From Circinella umbellata (taxonomy: Eukaryota; Mucoromycota; Mucoromycetes; Mucorales; Lichtheimiaceae), in assembly GCA_025093555.1 (NCBI GenBank), contig JAIWNF010000020.1:558001-622000 (forward strand): a DNA stretch of 64,000 nt, in the 5' to 3' direction. The position numbers were made by a program, and so were the translations under genes. Under the pieces are notes generated by a model. That model did not search any database. It saw nothing but the letters and a program-made list of their open reading frames with translations, and was not told the DNA's origin. This document shows positions 46,461 to 61,610 of the stretch, one piece after another; within the stretch, counting starts at the first letter, position 1, and the number at the start of each line of letters is the position of its first letter.

Positions 46461-46773
46461 GAATAATCTATTATAAATATATCCCCCCCCCATTTTGTCT
46501 AATACTATTAGTCGCTTCTCACCAAGTGACTTGGAGTATGGACAGCCCACTCAAGTGAAAAAAAAATCATGCATTGATTGATATACTTTAAATTTGTGTG
46601 AACTAAACTGAAGTGATCATTTGATCAACATAAACATGCAAAATATCACTACCCTTTTTTCCCATTATGAGTGAGATTACAATCACTCAGTCATCCAACT
46701 TCTCTTTTCCTCTTCTTTCTCGTTTTTCTTTTAATAATATCAAACTTCATTGACACTTTTCTTTCACTTGTAA

Positions 46774-49659
<2,886 letters not shown>

Positions 49660-50325
49660 ATAATTTACCTACACTATTCATATTATACTATATCATCCCC
49701 TCTGACATAATTATATATATTATAAGACCAACACCCCCCCCCCTTTAATCATTTTTTTTTTTACATATTTTCAGTATATTTTACTTTCCTTTTGATATTA
49801 TTATCCAAGTTATGTAAGCTATGTAGCAACTCGATGATATATTCTTTTCCACATTTGCACAATCCACATATACTGCAAGTCCCTTGAGATATTTTTTATA
49901 TGTTACTATAATTGTTGTACGGATTAATTGAATAAGTATAGGCAAAGATGACATATGATGTGCGACTTATTTATGTATTTTTTTTTCTCGTCGTGCACTG
50001 ATTCAATGGACTGTAGTAACTACATAGTGTGTTTTTTTTTTCATATGTACAATAATAACATGTTCATAGAATGTTGCAATGTTTTCATCAAAATCCGTTC
50101 ACACTGATATGCTAAAAAGATTATTTGACGAAACGAAAAGCAGTAGTATATAAAGCCTTATTTTTTTTATACGTGATGTTAACACTATGAGATGACTTTA
50201 TATGCCGAAAGATAAATGGATGTCTATTCTTATTTTGTCGGTTAAAATATTCTTTTGCTGTTTTATTTCAAGAAAGAAAGAAGAAACAGGCAATATTCCA
50301 ATAATCACTAGGGAGTGAGGTCATG

Positions 50326-50562
50326 TCATGTCCTGGGATTAGAAGCATCAACTAATGGTATGACAGCGGAGGAATCAAAAAATAGTTGATTCCAATTTTT
50401 ACACAAATGGGATGCAGGTCCTAAAAGTCGTGCCATTCGACCATCCCGCCCCCCTTGGCTATGTTTACTTTTATTTCCCTGTGTTCGTCGTTCCATTGAT
50501 TTTATCTTAATACTCTGTACGTACTGCAAATGTACCATTGCATAAATAATATTTTCTGACAT
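50326..50562 (-). CDS. Small hypothetical ORF (78 aa)
   Basis: An ATG ORF with balanced composition: MSENIIYAMVHLQYVQSIK, then a basic segment (KSMERRTQGNKSKHSQGGR) and DGRMARLLGPASHLCKNW. It ends VIPLVDASNPRT. It stands out from the AT-driven ORFs around it. No domain, signal or family is recognised. It may be a remnant of a mobile element or an exon of an undetected gene. Confidence 0.3.
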   Translation of the reverse strand: MSENIIYAMVHLQYVQSIKIKSMERRTQGNKSKHSQGGRDGRMARLLGPASHLCKNWNQLFFDSSAVIPLVDASNPRT

Positions 50563-51729
50563 ACAATGAAGTTAAAAAAAACAGAGACTTTGTTTTTATT
50601 TGAATAATTTTTAGTAGTAGGACGATAATGATTTAAGTTGTCCAACTTATTAAAATTACATGACAAAAAAGTTAGAAATAAACGTATCGTATATTTAGCT
50701 TATATATAAAGTAATTATACGGAGCAGAAATCATAAACTAGTATATTCGTTTGTCCAAGAAGAGATAATACGTAATACTTGTAGTAAAAACAAAACATAG
50801 GATGCAATCTTCGATAACTATTAAGAACAACAAAAGTATGTGTTTTTATATAAGCTATTTCAAATCCCATTCATAATTGAAACAGTGTATATAATGTACT
50901 TCCATGAACACTCCCATTTTTCACATATATAAAATATATCCACCAAGCATGACCGCTCAGATCGGATTCCTATCTTTTATTTCTTTCACATCGTCAATCC
51001 TACAAAGTACGTAGGACATTTGCTCGATTCTTTTTCGTTGGGTTTTTGATTGTTGTCAAGAGTCTATGAATGTATTTAATATAATGCTTTTGACATCAAA
51101 ATTAGTTTAATATTTGTTCTGAGAAGTGAGAGAAAAAAAAGTAAACAATTATTTGAGCATATACCTATGTATATATTTGTCAAATTTCTTATCTTCAATA
51201 ACAGATAAATAGTTAATAATCATCTACCAACTTCTTCCAAGTCTGTTGGGGAAATGATATCTATTCTTTTGTTGCTTCAAAATGATGGTATCTTTTCTTG
51301 TTCTTTTTTGTACAATGTAATGTCACCGCATTACCATACCATACACTTGCAAGCGTCTCAAAATGAAGATACGTAATGTAATTGCTTCATGTATAAATGC
51401 TTGAACGTCTGACAATCGCGCCCAGAATAAAAATTTTTTGAAGCAGAGAATGGCCTGCCTTCAGCTGTAAAAGGTCCACTTGATTATTTCAGGACGTTCT
51501 AATCGCCATATTGACCTTCTCAAGTTTTTGCTCGCCAGCTGTAATTATATCTTTATACATGGAACAGTACTCTTTATATGATTTAGATTCTGATTTTGAT
51601 CCATATACGTAATCGATATATATGTATAAAGGCTAGATGTACTGTAAGTATGGATGCTCGTACACGTATGTCGAGTTATATATTATTTGGTTCAAGAAAC
51701 ATAGAATCAAATATTAGACCATCAATAAA

Positions 51730-51864
51730 CACTCTAAGAAAAAGCGAGGTGTCAACAGGATCTTAGCATGTTGAAAATAATACTATCAATACTCCAAAAA
51801 TCAACAGGATATCAATAGGATCTCAACAGAGTATCACAATTGTGATACCCTATTTTTTGCAGTG
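51730..51864. repeat. MITE-like 135-bp element with imperfect inverted ends
   Basis: The left end reads CACTCTAAGAAAAAGCGAGG. The right end, reverse complemented, reads CACTGCAAAAAATAGGGTATC. These are imperfect inverted repeats with the CACT start common in Tc1/mariner-type termini. Inside are three CAACAGGAT-like direct repeats (about 51753, 51801 and 51825) and a perfect 18-bp palindrome, GTATCACAATTGTGATAC, at about 51831-51848. No coding capacity and no clear target duplication. Confidence 0.4.
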
Positions 51865-52702
51865 AAGCACCAATTTACTGTACCTATTATTATTTTCTCA
51901 CTATTAGTTAAAGTGTGCACTGAGTTAATTTAATGGGAACTCAACAATGTATCCAACGATTAATGATAATTTCCTATTCATTATACGAATATTTTAATCG
52001 TCCTTCTTTCGCCATACCTAGGAACATACGAGTTTATTGTGCATATCCAACGGTATTTGAATCAGGCCGCGCTGTCATCTCAACTTTTATCCTTAAAGAG
52101 GATCGTTTTCCCGTATGTAGTTAGTGTCTTAATCGAGGATACGTATGATAATAACGTTATATTCATATACACAATTTATGTGTATGGTTCTTTTTTATGT
52201 ACTTTATTCGTGTCAATAACGTACGTACTGTCACTTTCCATTATGATTCCTTAAATATGATTCAGTAGGTTCAGCTATAAAAGTGATAGGCCAAGTCGTT
52301 ATAAATTGTTTTTTTTAAAAAATCTGTGATTATGGCCTTTAATTGCTTTGCTTGCAGTAGGTTGAGATTTTTTTTTTGCACTACATTCGGAGAAATGACG
52401 ATATCTTTATTTATGGGTGTTGCTCAATATGCGGTTCTGTATATGGGACACTAAAATGTAATTGCAGATTAAGTTTATACATATACTTTATTTTGTAACT
52501 CTTTTATTATAATTTTTGTTTTTCAAATGCCTTTCAATAACAAAAGAAGATGAAGAAGAGGGGCATAGCAAAATGAGATAAAGTAATAACGAGAGAGGGA
52601 GATGAAGAGAGAGAGAGTGTGTGTGGGAGAGATTTTTGGATGATAGATACAGTTAATTGTTTTAATTTTTATTTTCTTTCCAAGTATGCAAGTAGATTTA
52701 TA

Positions 52703-54644
52703 TTAATTTGCTTCGGCTTCCAATACAGTACCACGCTTAATCTTACCCCAACCAATAAGACTATTGTAATAAATTAAATGAAGTAATTAGATTATCACAT
52801 TTACATATATGTAAAGATCAGCATGTATAAACAAGTAATAATAATTATAATAATAACTTACCGCCAATGTCTTTCAATCTTTCTGGATAAAGCAACCTTA
52901 TCACCAACTTCAGTACATGTTGGGCCAGTCAATACAATCTTAGCGAGATCAGCCTTTACACCGACAACACGACCACCTGTAGAAACGGAACCAATGTTTA
53001 CCAACAACAATTCACCCTTTGTCAATTTTGCGACCTTAGCTTGCTTCTTGTCATCAGTCTTTACACCCAATAATCGACGCAACAAGAAATAAGAAATTTC
53101 TAATTCAGTGTAGATAGAAGGAAGTGTACCAGGATAACCAAGGACTTGACCAACAAGACGATCACCACGACAAAGAGTAGGATCCATTTGAGTACCGACA
53201 CCTAAACAAGAATTAATAAATTTAAAAGCGGATAAAGTGATTAATGACAAGTTTCTTACACACTTCTTCGTTATACATGCCCTCCCACCGTTTGTATATA
53301 GATATTCCATTATACTCTGTATATACATATATAGCTATAGAATATTTACCAATCAAACCACCAGGAACTGCGAAATCCAATTTGTTGGTCTCAGCGGCCA
53401 ATGTAAGAATCTTTGAAAGAATAGGTCTTGCACGGATCTTGCCTTCTTGATCCTTGATAATAACACCAGGACGAACTTCAATTTCATCACCAACCTTCAA
53501 TACACCCTTCAAAATAGAACCACCAGCAACACCACCTTGCAATTGAGTAACATCAGCACCGGGCTTGTTAATATCGAAAGAACGAATGACGATAAGTCGA
53601 GGGTCAGCAGTGAAATCACGAACGGGAACGGGGATCTTCTTTGTAATATATTCGTTAATAGCGTCAATGTTGTATTTCAATTGGGCAGAAATGGGAATGA
53701 TAGGTGCACCATCAGCAACGGTACCTATTATTCATTATAATATACATTAAATACCTCGATCCTTTATTCTATTCTTGATCCTCATTCTCTCTTTAATAAA
53801 AAAAACACAATGGCATGGTGTTCTTACCGTTTACGAATTTGACAATATCACTATGTTGATCCTGTGCAGCCTTTTCCTTTACAAGATCAACCTTGTTTTG
53901 AAGGATGATAACATGTTTCAATTTCATGATTTCAATAGCTGCCAGATGTTCAGAAGTTTGAGGTTGTGGACAAGATTCGTTACCGGCGATCAAGAGCAAC
54001 GCAGCGTCCATGACTGCGGCACCGGACAACATAGTTGTCATAAGAATGTCGTGACCTGGGCAATCGACAAAAGATACGTGTCGAACCAATTCCATTTTAC
54101 CACCACATCCTGGACGTTCACAAGGTGGGTTATCTTCCTTTGATGAACCATATGATCGATAACATCCTGGACGAGGACATTCGGGATTGCTACATTTGTA
54201 GATCTTTGCATTTGCATAACCCAACTTGATGGTAATATTTCTTTCCATTTCATTTTTGAAACGAACGGTCTATAACATATAACGCGTATATTTTTTTGGA
54301 GGTTAATCAGTTAGTTTTACTTATATTTTTATATATTTTATTGAGTTGCTATGAGTTTTTTAGTGTCATTTATTACCTGGACACCAGAAATTGCCTTGAC
54401 AACTGTTGATTTACCGTGAGCTACGTGACCAATGGTACCTAATGAGACGAAAAAAATAAATATACAGCATGAGATTGATAGGGTTTGTATATATACATTT
54501 ATTGTAGTTATTCGGTTTTTTTTTTTTAGATTTATTTTTTTTACCGATATTAATTGTAGCTTGTTTTGAAATAACTTCTGGTGATAACGCAGTAAGTTTT
54601 GTAACGTCAACTTCGACGGATTTGGTTTCGTCAGTAACAGACAT
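52703..54644 (-). CDS. GCD11: Translation initiation factor eIF2 subunit gamma
   Basis: GTPase core of the eIF2 ternary complex that delivers initiator tRNA. Six exons on the minus strand: 54644-54545, 54438-54377, 54269-53828, 53724-53350, 53201-52862 and 52760-52703. They sum to whole codons (1377 nt, 458 aa). The GTPase motifs are GHVAHGKST (G1), the switch region [24 protein letters not shown] (G3), NKVDL (G4) and PISAQLKYN (G5). A zinc-ribbon-like insert has four Cys pairs or singles ([11 protein letters not shown], then CERPGCGGK). Domain II/III blocks are [20 protein letters not shown] and RHWRLIGWGKI. The N-terminal extension is short (start [14 protein letters not shown]). Complete and unambiguous. 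Confidence 0.96.
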
Positions 54645-55775
54645 TATGATGAACGATTATTTTTTGACCTATTATTTTAGTCATAAGCCGCATATGTCAG
54701 TTATTTTAAAAATAAATATTTTTTTTTTCGTGGCGTAATATAAAATAGTCGTATAGATGTCATTTTTGTAATTTGTTATAATGTCGACTTCAAATAATTC
54801 CATTAAATTATATTATGAATCGAACTGTTGTTAGATTCATTTTTATGCTTACTTTAATAAAAAAAAAGAATCGAGAAGGTTACAAAGCGAAAAAAAAAAT
54901 GTTCTGCCTGTATTCAGTTATTATGGTCTTCAATTCGTACGTTTCGCAGCAAAATCAAAAAAATTATTGGAATCCGCAACAAATTGAAGTGACGTCTTTT
55001 TTTTTATGGGCCGTTAAGGTGATAGTGTTATATCTGAACTTCTTTCTTTCATTATGCCTAGTCCTCCAAAGACACCAATTTCCCTATAAATTCTGCTCAT
55101 GTCCACATATATTTCTTTTCTGTTGTAAAATATTTTTCTAGTGACAAATATTGACTCATCAATTTTGGAAAAAAGAAAAGAATACATTACACAGGTGGTG
55201 GCAAAATTTTATGTACACAAATGTGTTATTTGTGTGAAACCAAGTGCTCCTTCTTTTTCTCAGTCAAGAAATAGACCAAGATCAAGAAGGTATTAGCTTT
55301 ATATAAATAACATTAGACAGTTCATGTACAACGCACAAGGTGCATCACCATGTGGATGAAAAAGTCCAAAAGATTATGAAGAAAAGGGGTAAGATATCAA
55401 AATTTTTATTTTATTTTGTAAAATGAAAAATAGGGGTAAGTGTATTGTGTATGCATGAATATATGTATGTAATGTAATGTTTACCACTTTATATAAAATA
55501 TACAAAATATACATATAGAAATTGTGTGAAGTGAAGAAAAGATAATATGTACGATACGTATATTGAAAAAAAAAGAAGGGGGGATTGAAAAAATATGTAA
55601 AAAGAAACAAAAAGGATATGTATAGTTTATATGAATGAAAAGGAGTGTGTAAGTGGATGTAAAAAGAAGTCCGCAGTTTATATTTCTTTAGCACCAGGCA
55701 AAAGAAAATATTCACAAAAAAGTTAAGAAAAAAAGAGAAAAATGAAGAGTTTAATAAAATATATTTTTATGAAAA
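54645..55775. other. Spacer between eIF2 gamma and the homeobox gene
   Basis: 1.13 kb holding the eIF2 gamma promoter and the homeobox gene's 3' UTR. ORFs at 54815 (plus) and 55374 (minus) are Phe/Lys-rich chance frames. Confidence 0.55.
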
Positions 55776-57305
55776 TCACAAGAAATTGACATCCAAACTG
55801 GAAGGAGCAAAAGATTGAGCTTGATGAGGTTGAAGCCATGAGTTATCCCAAGTTTGTTGTTGTAACCAAGCATTTTGATCCATTGCTTTGCTATTTGCTG
55901 TTTGAAGATAGGAGGAAGGTTGGTGCGTCTCCTGAACCATCCAATTATTACCAGCAGGAGGAACATTATGAGTGGCGGTATATGCAGCGACAGCAGCTGC
56001 AGAAGTTGTTACTGTCATCGCAGGTTCAGGGGTAGCAGAAGGTGATAATGTAAAATCGCGACATAAATCAAGTGCTGGTACATCCATGGTAGTCATTGAA
56101 CATTTTGCTAACATGTCAGGAGCTTGATTAATTAATTGCAAAAGAGCTTGACGAAGCATATCATGGTTGCCCTGCAACACATGAATACCTTGATAAGTAG
56201 CTTGCTTATTTTCTGAAAAGTCACCACAACGAATCCAATCTTGGTCGATACCAGCTCGCAACATAGAAAATGTTAAATCACCGGGGTGATGTAAATGAAC
56301 TTGAATATGATCCGCCACAGTCATATCTTCTTGTACTTCGGAGGTCAGTACTAATTGTTGTACAGCTGAGAAATCAATTTGGATACGGAACTGGTGTCCG
56401 TCATCTTGAATTTGCCAGATCAACTGGCGCTGCTGTGCGTAACACACGAGGTCCCACTGTTGATCGTTCAAACCTGCAAATCTTGCCCAACTACCAACAC
56501 GTAAAGCAGCTACTGGAAATGTAGTGGCAGTAACATTATTGGGACCTATTCATATAATATTGTTATAATAATAATGATTAGATTTTATTTTCTTTGATGC
56601 AACTTAATAAGAAAGGAATAGGAGAGAAGAAATACAATAAAATAAAATAAAACGCGCGGAGTTGGTTTCTCCCTATTTACCTTGTTTAGGAATCATCCGA
56701 TCCGTACCTTCCGACATGGCACGAGAAATCGTGTCGTCTTGTTGCTCCAAGTGACCCATCGTTTCAGGCTTTGAATAAGAACGGGAGCGTTTTTGTTGAT
56801 GTTGTTGCCATGCTTGCATATTGTTTTCCAGCATTCCATGGTTATTTGTTTGTTGTTGATTTTGTTGTTGCTGTTGTTGCATTTCTTCAAAACGTTCAGG
56901 AGTCATCATGGTACGAAAAGTGGCTTGATAGCGTTGAGGAGTATTGTTATTTCGAGGTGGTGGTTCAATCCAGCCAGTTCTAACATTGGGCATCAGAGAA
57001 GGTATTTTTCCGGAAGGACAATTAGATGTGGCTTCTAATTTGCGAGCTTTTGCACGACGATTTTGAAACCAAATTTGAATTGTGCGTTCGGTCACACCAA
57101 GTTCCCGGGCCAGCCGGCAACGAATTGAAGCATCTGGAAGTGGGTTTGTAACAAACGACTCCTGAAGAACAGCTACTTGGCTTGGCTTCAAATGAGTACG
57201 TTTACGTGTTGGTACTGAAGGAGGTGCCATAACAGATGGTGGGAACATGGTTGGGCATGAAGGGACTGAGTTGGAATTGTTGCGATGTCTGTATTTGTTG
57301 ATCAT
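55776..57305 (-). CDS. Homeodomain transcription factor
   Basis: Two exons, 57305-56681 and 56545-55776, sum to whole codons (1395 nt, 464 aa). The homeodomain spans about residues 34-91: RKRTHLKPSQVAVLQESF in helix 1 and IRCRLARELGVTERTIQ in helices 2-3. The recognition helix WFQNRRAKARK is canonical (not TALE). A Gln-rich middle (about residues 145-175) and a large second-exon domain follow (FPVAALRVGSWARF, RQLIWQIQDDGHQFRIQIDF). That domain resembles the conserved region found C-terminal to the homeodomain in Phx1-like fungal factors (moderate certainty). The tail is Gln/Trp-rich. Nuclear regulator; targets unknown. Transcribed divergently from the MscS gene. Confidence 0.88.
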
Positions 57306-58092
57306 GGTAGATATATGTGAGTGTTTTTTATAATAAATAAGAAAGATACAGATGAAAAGTAGCAAAATGAAAGTGACAAGAAATGAGAAAAAATGAGTAT
57401 GTGAACCGGCACAAAAAATAAGATATGAAAAGAAAGGAAGTATTTTCTAAAATGAAAAATAGGTGTGTGTTTGAAAAAGAAGTGTAGAAGTGAAAGTAGA
57501 CAAAGAAAAAAAAGAAAAAAAAACAAGAAAAAAGAAAAGTGGGGCGTTTATATATTCTTCATTGTCGTATTTTTTGTTTACCCTATGAGATAATATGCAT
57601 GTATGGTGTGGGTGGTGCCAAGGTTTACTGCAATGTCTCCCATTAAAGCTGTTTTTTTTCATGACACAAAACTTTGCCAAATTCTGTCGGGAGCCCCCAA
57701 GTAACATTTTCGTAATGCAGTAAAAACACGCAAACTTTTTTGACTCCCTGGTTACACTAACTACACTTAACTCACATGATTAGGCTACCTAATAGCTATT
57801 TGAGGGAGAGAGAAGGGCCACTTATTGGCTACCAAAAAAATAATGGTTATATTTCATTCCCCGCTTTCTCCTCAGTGGTAAGAAGCACATACTGTTTGTT
57901 CTGGACTCTTAGAAAATTGGAACCCTATTATAGTCCATTGCGCATTTTACATCCTAAAAAATATCCCAGTGGCAACTGAAACATCCAATTTCCGCTCGAT
58001 ATAAAAGATACAAATGATGTTGGCCTCTTTCTTTATTTCTCCTCTTTTATTAGTTTTTTTTTGTTTAATTGTATATTTTTTATTATTATTTC
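57306..58092. promoter_or_regulatory. Divergent intergenic promoter region (homeobox / MscS channel)
   Basis: 787 bp between two divergent start codons, so it should contain both promoters. It is purine-rich on the plus strand near 57310-57540, which gives a pyrimidine-rich leader for the homeobox gene. Upstream of 58093 it has a T-rich leader, with TATAAA-like bases near 58000. The ORF at 57776-57979 is considered fortuitous. Confidence 0.45.
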
Positions 58093-61000
58093 ATGATCAA
58101 AAAGTCTGTGCGCATAAGTTCATCGGGTTCTGAAGATGAAAAGGGTTTGATGACAGGTAAAGTAAAAAAATAAAGAAAAAAAAGTATTGGTGTACATCTT
58201 GTTTGTGTTTATTCTTGTCCTCCCATCATGTACACCCAAGCCTCTCTCTTTTTTTTTTCTTCTCCTTATTAAACACAATTGTACACCCCCAAAAAAATTG
58301 ACTCGTGCTGTTGTTGTGCAGAGTGGTATGTTTATGTGTATGCATGTGTGGAACTCTAAATAAAAATTACAAAAAATTAAGTAGACCCGGCCCCGATGCC
58401 TGCTATAGATGATCACATTGTTGACATGCACAAAGACAACGAGGATAATGGTGTCCGACTTGCAGATAATGACGAAAATGACGGTGTGGAAAACACGGCG
58501 CTACGACAAAATAATCCTTTTCTCCATCATCGCATGCATCAAGACGATCCTCCAGTAGAAAGTTCCGAGAAACACCAACTGGATAAAAATAGCTACTATC
58601 ATCTTACTGGTCATGACGACAATTATAACAATGATGATAATTATGAAAAAAAAGAACATCAACATCAACACCATCGCCATCACTTCCTTCACCACAACCA
58701 CCATAATCATGACCATCATGACAAGCAAGAAGAGAAAGAAAATAAAGGGGATGAGGATGATGAATTTGATTGGAACGACGACCCTGATACCCCAAGACCT
58801 AAGCGACGGAAAACAACCAAACAAAAAATTCAAGATGCAATGCGGCAACCATGCTGTTGGAGTTATTTATCTCCTTTTTCCAAACGATTCATTTTAGCAT
58901 TAGTTGGTTCGTGCGTCTTCATTACACCAGCAGTATGTGTCAATCAATTACTTCCGGTACCTACTGAGGAAGAAAAAGCCGATCCGGATTTTAAAAACGT
59001 GCGTAGCAACTTGCAGCTATGGCTTTACTGGGCTGCTTCCCTTCATTGTGCAGCTTGGATTGTTGCTGTTCTTGTTGAATCGATCCCAGCTGTGGTTTCT
59101 TTGTGGACAAAGATGTTTAAAGGTCGACGATCGGAAAAAGTCAAAACGGCGATGGAAGTAAGTTGTACAATTTATTTATAATTACGGATCGTCAGTACAA
59201 CCATGGAAAAAAAGCCTAATTTTTTTTTTCTACTTCATATATTTTTTAATAATATTGTAGACCTACATGAGCTTAAAACGTTATTTAATGATATTAATTC
59301 TGGCTTCTTGGAACTGGGGTTCTTGGGCTTTTCTTTTGGATTATCCTTACAACGTAAGTTTTTTTTAAAAAAAAAGGAACTTGCCATATTGGTCAATCGA
59401 TCCGCTGATCCTCGAAAAAAAAACCCTGCCTAATGGATTCTCCTCCGTTTCTTATTTTTCTCCTCCGCCGCTCCCCTCAATTTTTCTCTCCGCGCCCTTT
59501 GCTAACAATGGACCTTTTTATAGTCTGTCAAAACCCAAACCTATTCCGGTATCATTACAAGAGTATTTGCGATTTGTTTCGCTGCTAGTTGTTGGTTATT
59601 TGCGCAAAAAGTTGTCGTACAGTTTATTGGTAAAGGAAGATTTTGTTATTGTTATTATTATCGATCGGCTGTTTTTTTTTGTTGTCGTTGTCGTTGTCGT
59701 TTGCGTATTAATATATGGAAAATTATTATTCCTATAGCAACCCGATTCCATCGAGAAGCATATAGTGATCGATTACGAGATAATAAATATGCTCTTAAAA
59801 GTAAGTTGAGTTGTTTCAAAGATGAGGATTTTTGATATATTTCACGCTAACAAATGAATGACGATCCAAACTAACCAATCAATATTTTAGTTCTCGACAC
59901 TCTAAGTAAATCCGAAGCCCGAAAATCAAGACCAGAACAATATGGTGGTTTAAGAAGTCGTCGTCCGAATAGTGGAGGATCAGACAAGAGCCATAATAGC
60001 AGTGAAGACAATTATACCACCAGTTATAGTACTGGAAGGCCTGAATACAAAAGACATAACACTGGCGCGGAGATTTTTAACCAATTTCAAAAACGTATCC
60101 AGAACATTGTATTAACGGACCAACCTCAAGTACGGAGTAAAATCGACCGTAATAAAGTTGACATCAATTCGAACGAATATGCCAAAAAAGTTGCCAAGAA
60201 GTTATTTTATTCATTGGCATTTCCTCGTGGTATACCTGATTTAACAAACGAAGAAGAATCAAAAACATCTTTAGAGTTATATCATTTTGAACCCTATTTT
60301 CCGAATAGAGATGAAGCAGAAAAAGCCTTTTCAGTCTTTGACAGAGATGGTAATGGTAATTTAACCCGAAGAGAATTCAGGGATACTGTATTACAAATTT
60401 ACAAGGAACGAAAAGCTTTATCACAATCGATGCGGGATACCAGCCAGGCTTTGGGTAAAATTGATACCATGCTGTTCCTCATCAGTATGGCTTCCACTAT
60501 ATTTATTGCTCTTGCTATTTTCCATGTGGACTTATGGCAAGCGTTAGTGCCTTTGGGGTCCTTTTTATTGGCATTGACGTTTATTTTTGGGAATTCTTGT
60601 AAAAACACTTTTGAAAGTGTCATGTTTCTTTTCGTTACAGTAAGTACAATATATTTCTATTTTAGGGGTCAATTAATTAGCTTCTTTCTTCTCCCATTAT
60701 AATTTTCCTTATTTTTTTTCTCACATTTAATTTACTCTCTTCACACACATTTATTATATTATCTTATATTATAGCATCCATACGATGCAGGCGATTACCT
60801 CCTTATTGATGACCAATTTTTACTTGTTCATGAACTTGGTTTAATGGGAACTGTATTCATGTAAGTGGTAGTTGATAACTATGATAGTTACACAAATACA
60901 AATGCAGAAAAACAAAGAATATTATGCAAGAAGAAAAAAAGATCATCCAATTTGGCATTTTACTAAACCATCAAAAAACATTTAAATAGTCGGGGTGATG

Positions 61001-61610
61001 GTCAACAAGTGTATGCACCAACGACAGTGTTAATGACCAAATTGATTGTCAATGTGAGACGATCAGGAGATATGGGTGAATCGATTGTAATTAATATTGA
61101 TTTCCGTACGCCGACAGATCAATTATTATTATTTCATAAAAGACTTGCCGAATGGGTAAATGGTGAATCGCGAGAGTTTGCTCCAGGCTTCGACGTGCGT
61201 GTAACAGATATTATTGACGTGAATCAAATTATTTTGACCATGTGGCTACCTCATAAAGGTAATTGGCAAGATCTTGGCAGAAGATTTCAGCGGAGAACAA
61301 AGGTTTGTTTATAGTACATTTTGCATATTCATGTACAAGAAGTAAAGTGGTTCCAGGATAATAATAAGCTAATAACCAACAATTTACATTGTTATAACAA
61401 TAATAATAGTTTATGATTGCAGTCAAGGATATATTAACTGAGCTTAATATTCGCTATGAGTTACCTGCTCAACGTTTCACCCAATCTGCTGGTGAAAAAG
61501 GATTTTTAAACAGTAACATAAATAATGATACAAGTAATAGTATTATGGCTGTAACACCACAATCATTTGCACAAGGCTCACAAGCAGTTTCTGCAACAAA
61601 TGGTCGATAA
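58093..61610 (+). CDS. EF-hand mechanosensitive ion channel, MscS family (Msy1/Msy2-like)
   Basis: Predicted stretch-activated channel; the S. pombe relatives Msy1/Msy2 sit in the ER and shape calcium responses to hypo-osmotic shock. Nine exons: 58093-58156, 58385-59157, 59261-59353, 59524-59629, 59738-59800, 59891-60639, 60775-60860, 60990-61302 and 61428-61610. They sum to whole codons (2430 nt, 809 aa). A His/Asp/Glu-rich cytosolic N-terminus is followed by several membrane helices. An EF-hand at ~517 (DRDGNGNLTRREF) precedes the MscS pore and beta domain (NTFESVMFLFVTHPYDAGD, PTTVLMTKLIVNVRRSGD). Two acceptors are ambiguous: AAGTAG before exon 2 (3 nt difference), and GCAGTCAAG before exon 9, where the second AG keeps the frame. 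Confidence 0.9.

Larger units (their letters stand above)
49660..52702. other. Spacer between DED1 and eIF2 gamma
   Basis: About 3 kb, mostly AT-rich. It contains one better-than-average minus-strand ORF (50326-50562) and a MITE-like repeat (51730-51864). A purine-rich GAGA/GTGT tract is at 52592-52632. Nothing else recognised. Confidence 0.5.

Noticed and set aside
55374..55715. 113-codon Phe/Tyr-rich minus-strand ORF downstream of the homeobox gene
   Set aside because: Low-complexity AT-driven peptide with no family features. It lies in the expected 3' UTR/spacer.
58501..58897. Antisense and shifted ORFs in the MscS N-terminal exon
   Set aside because: Products of the His/Asp repeat region (CAT/GAT repeats) read in other frames.
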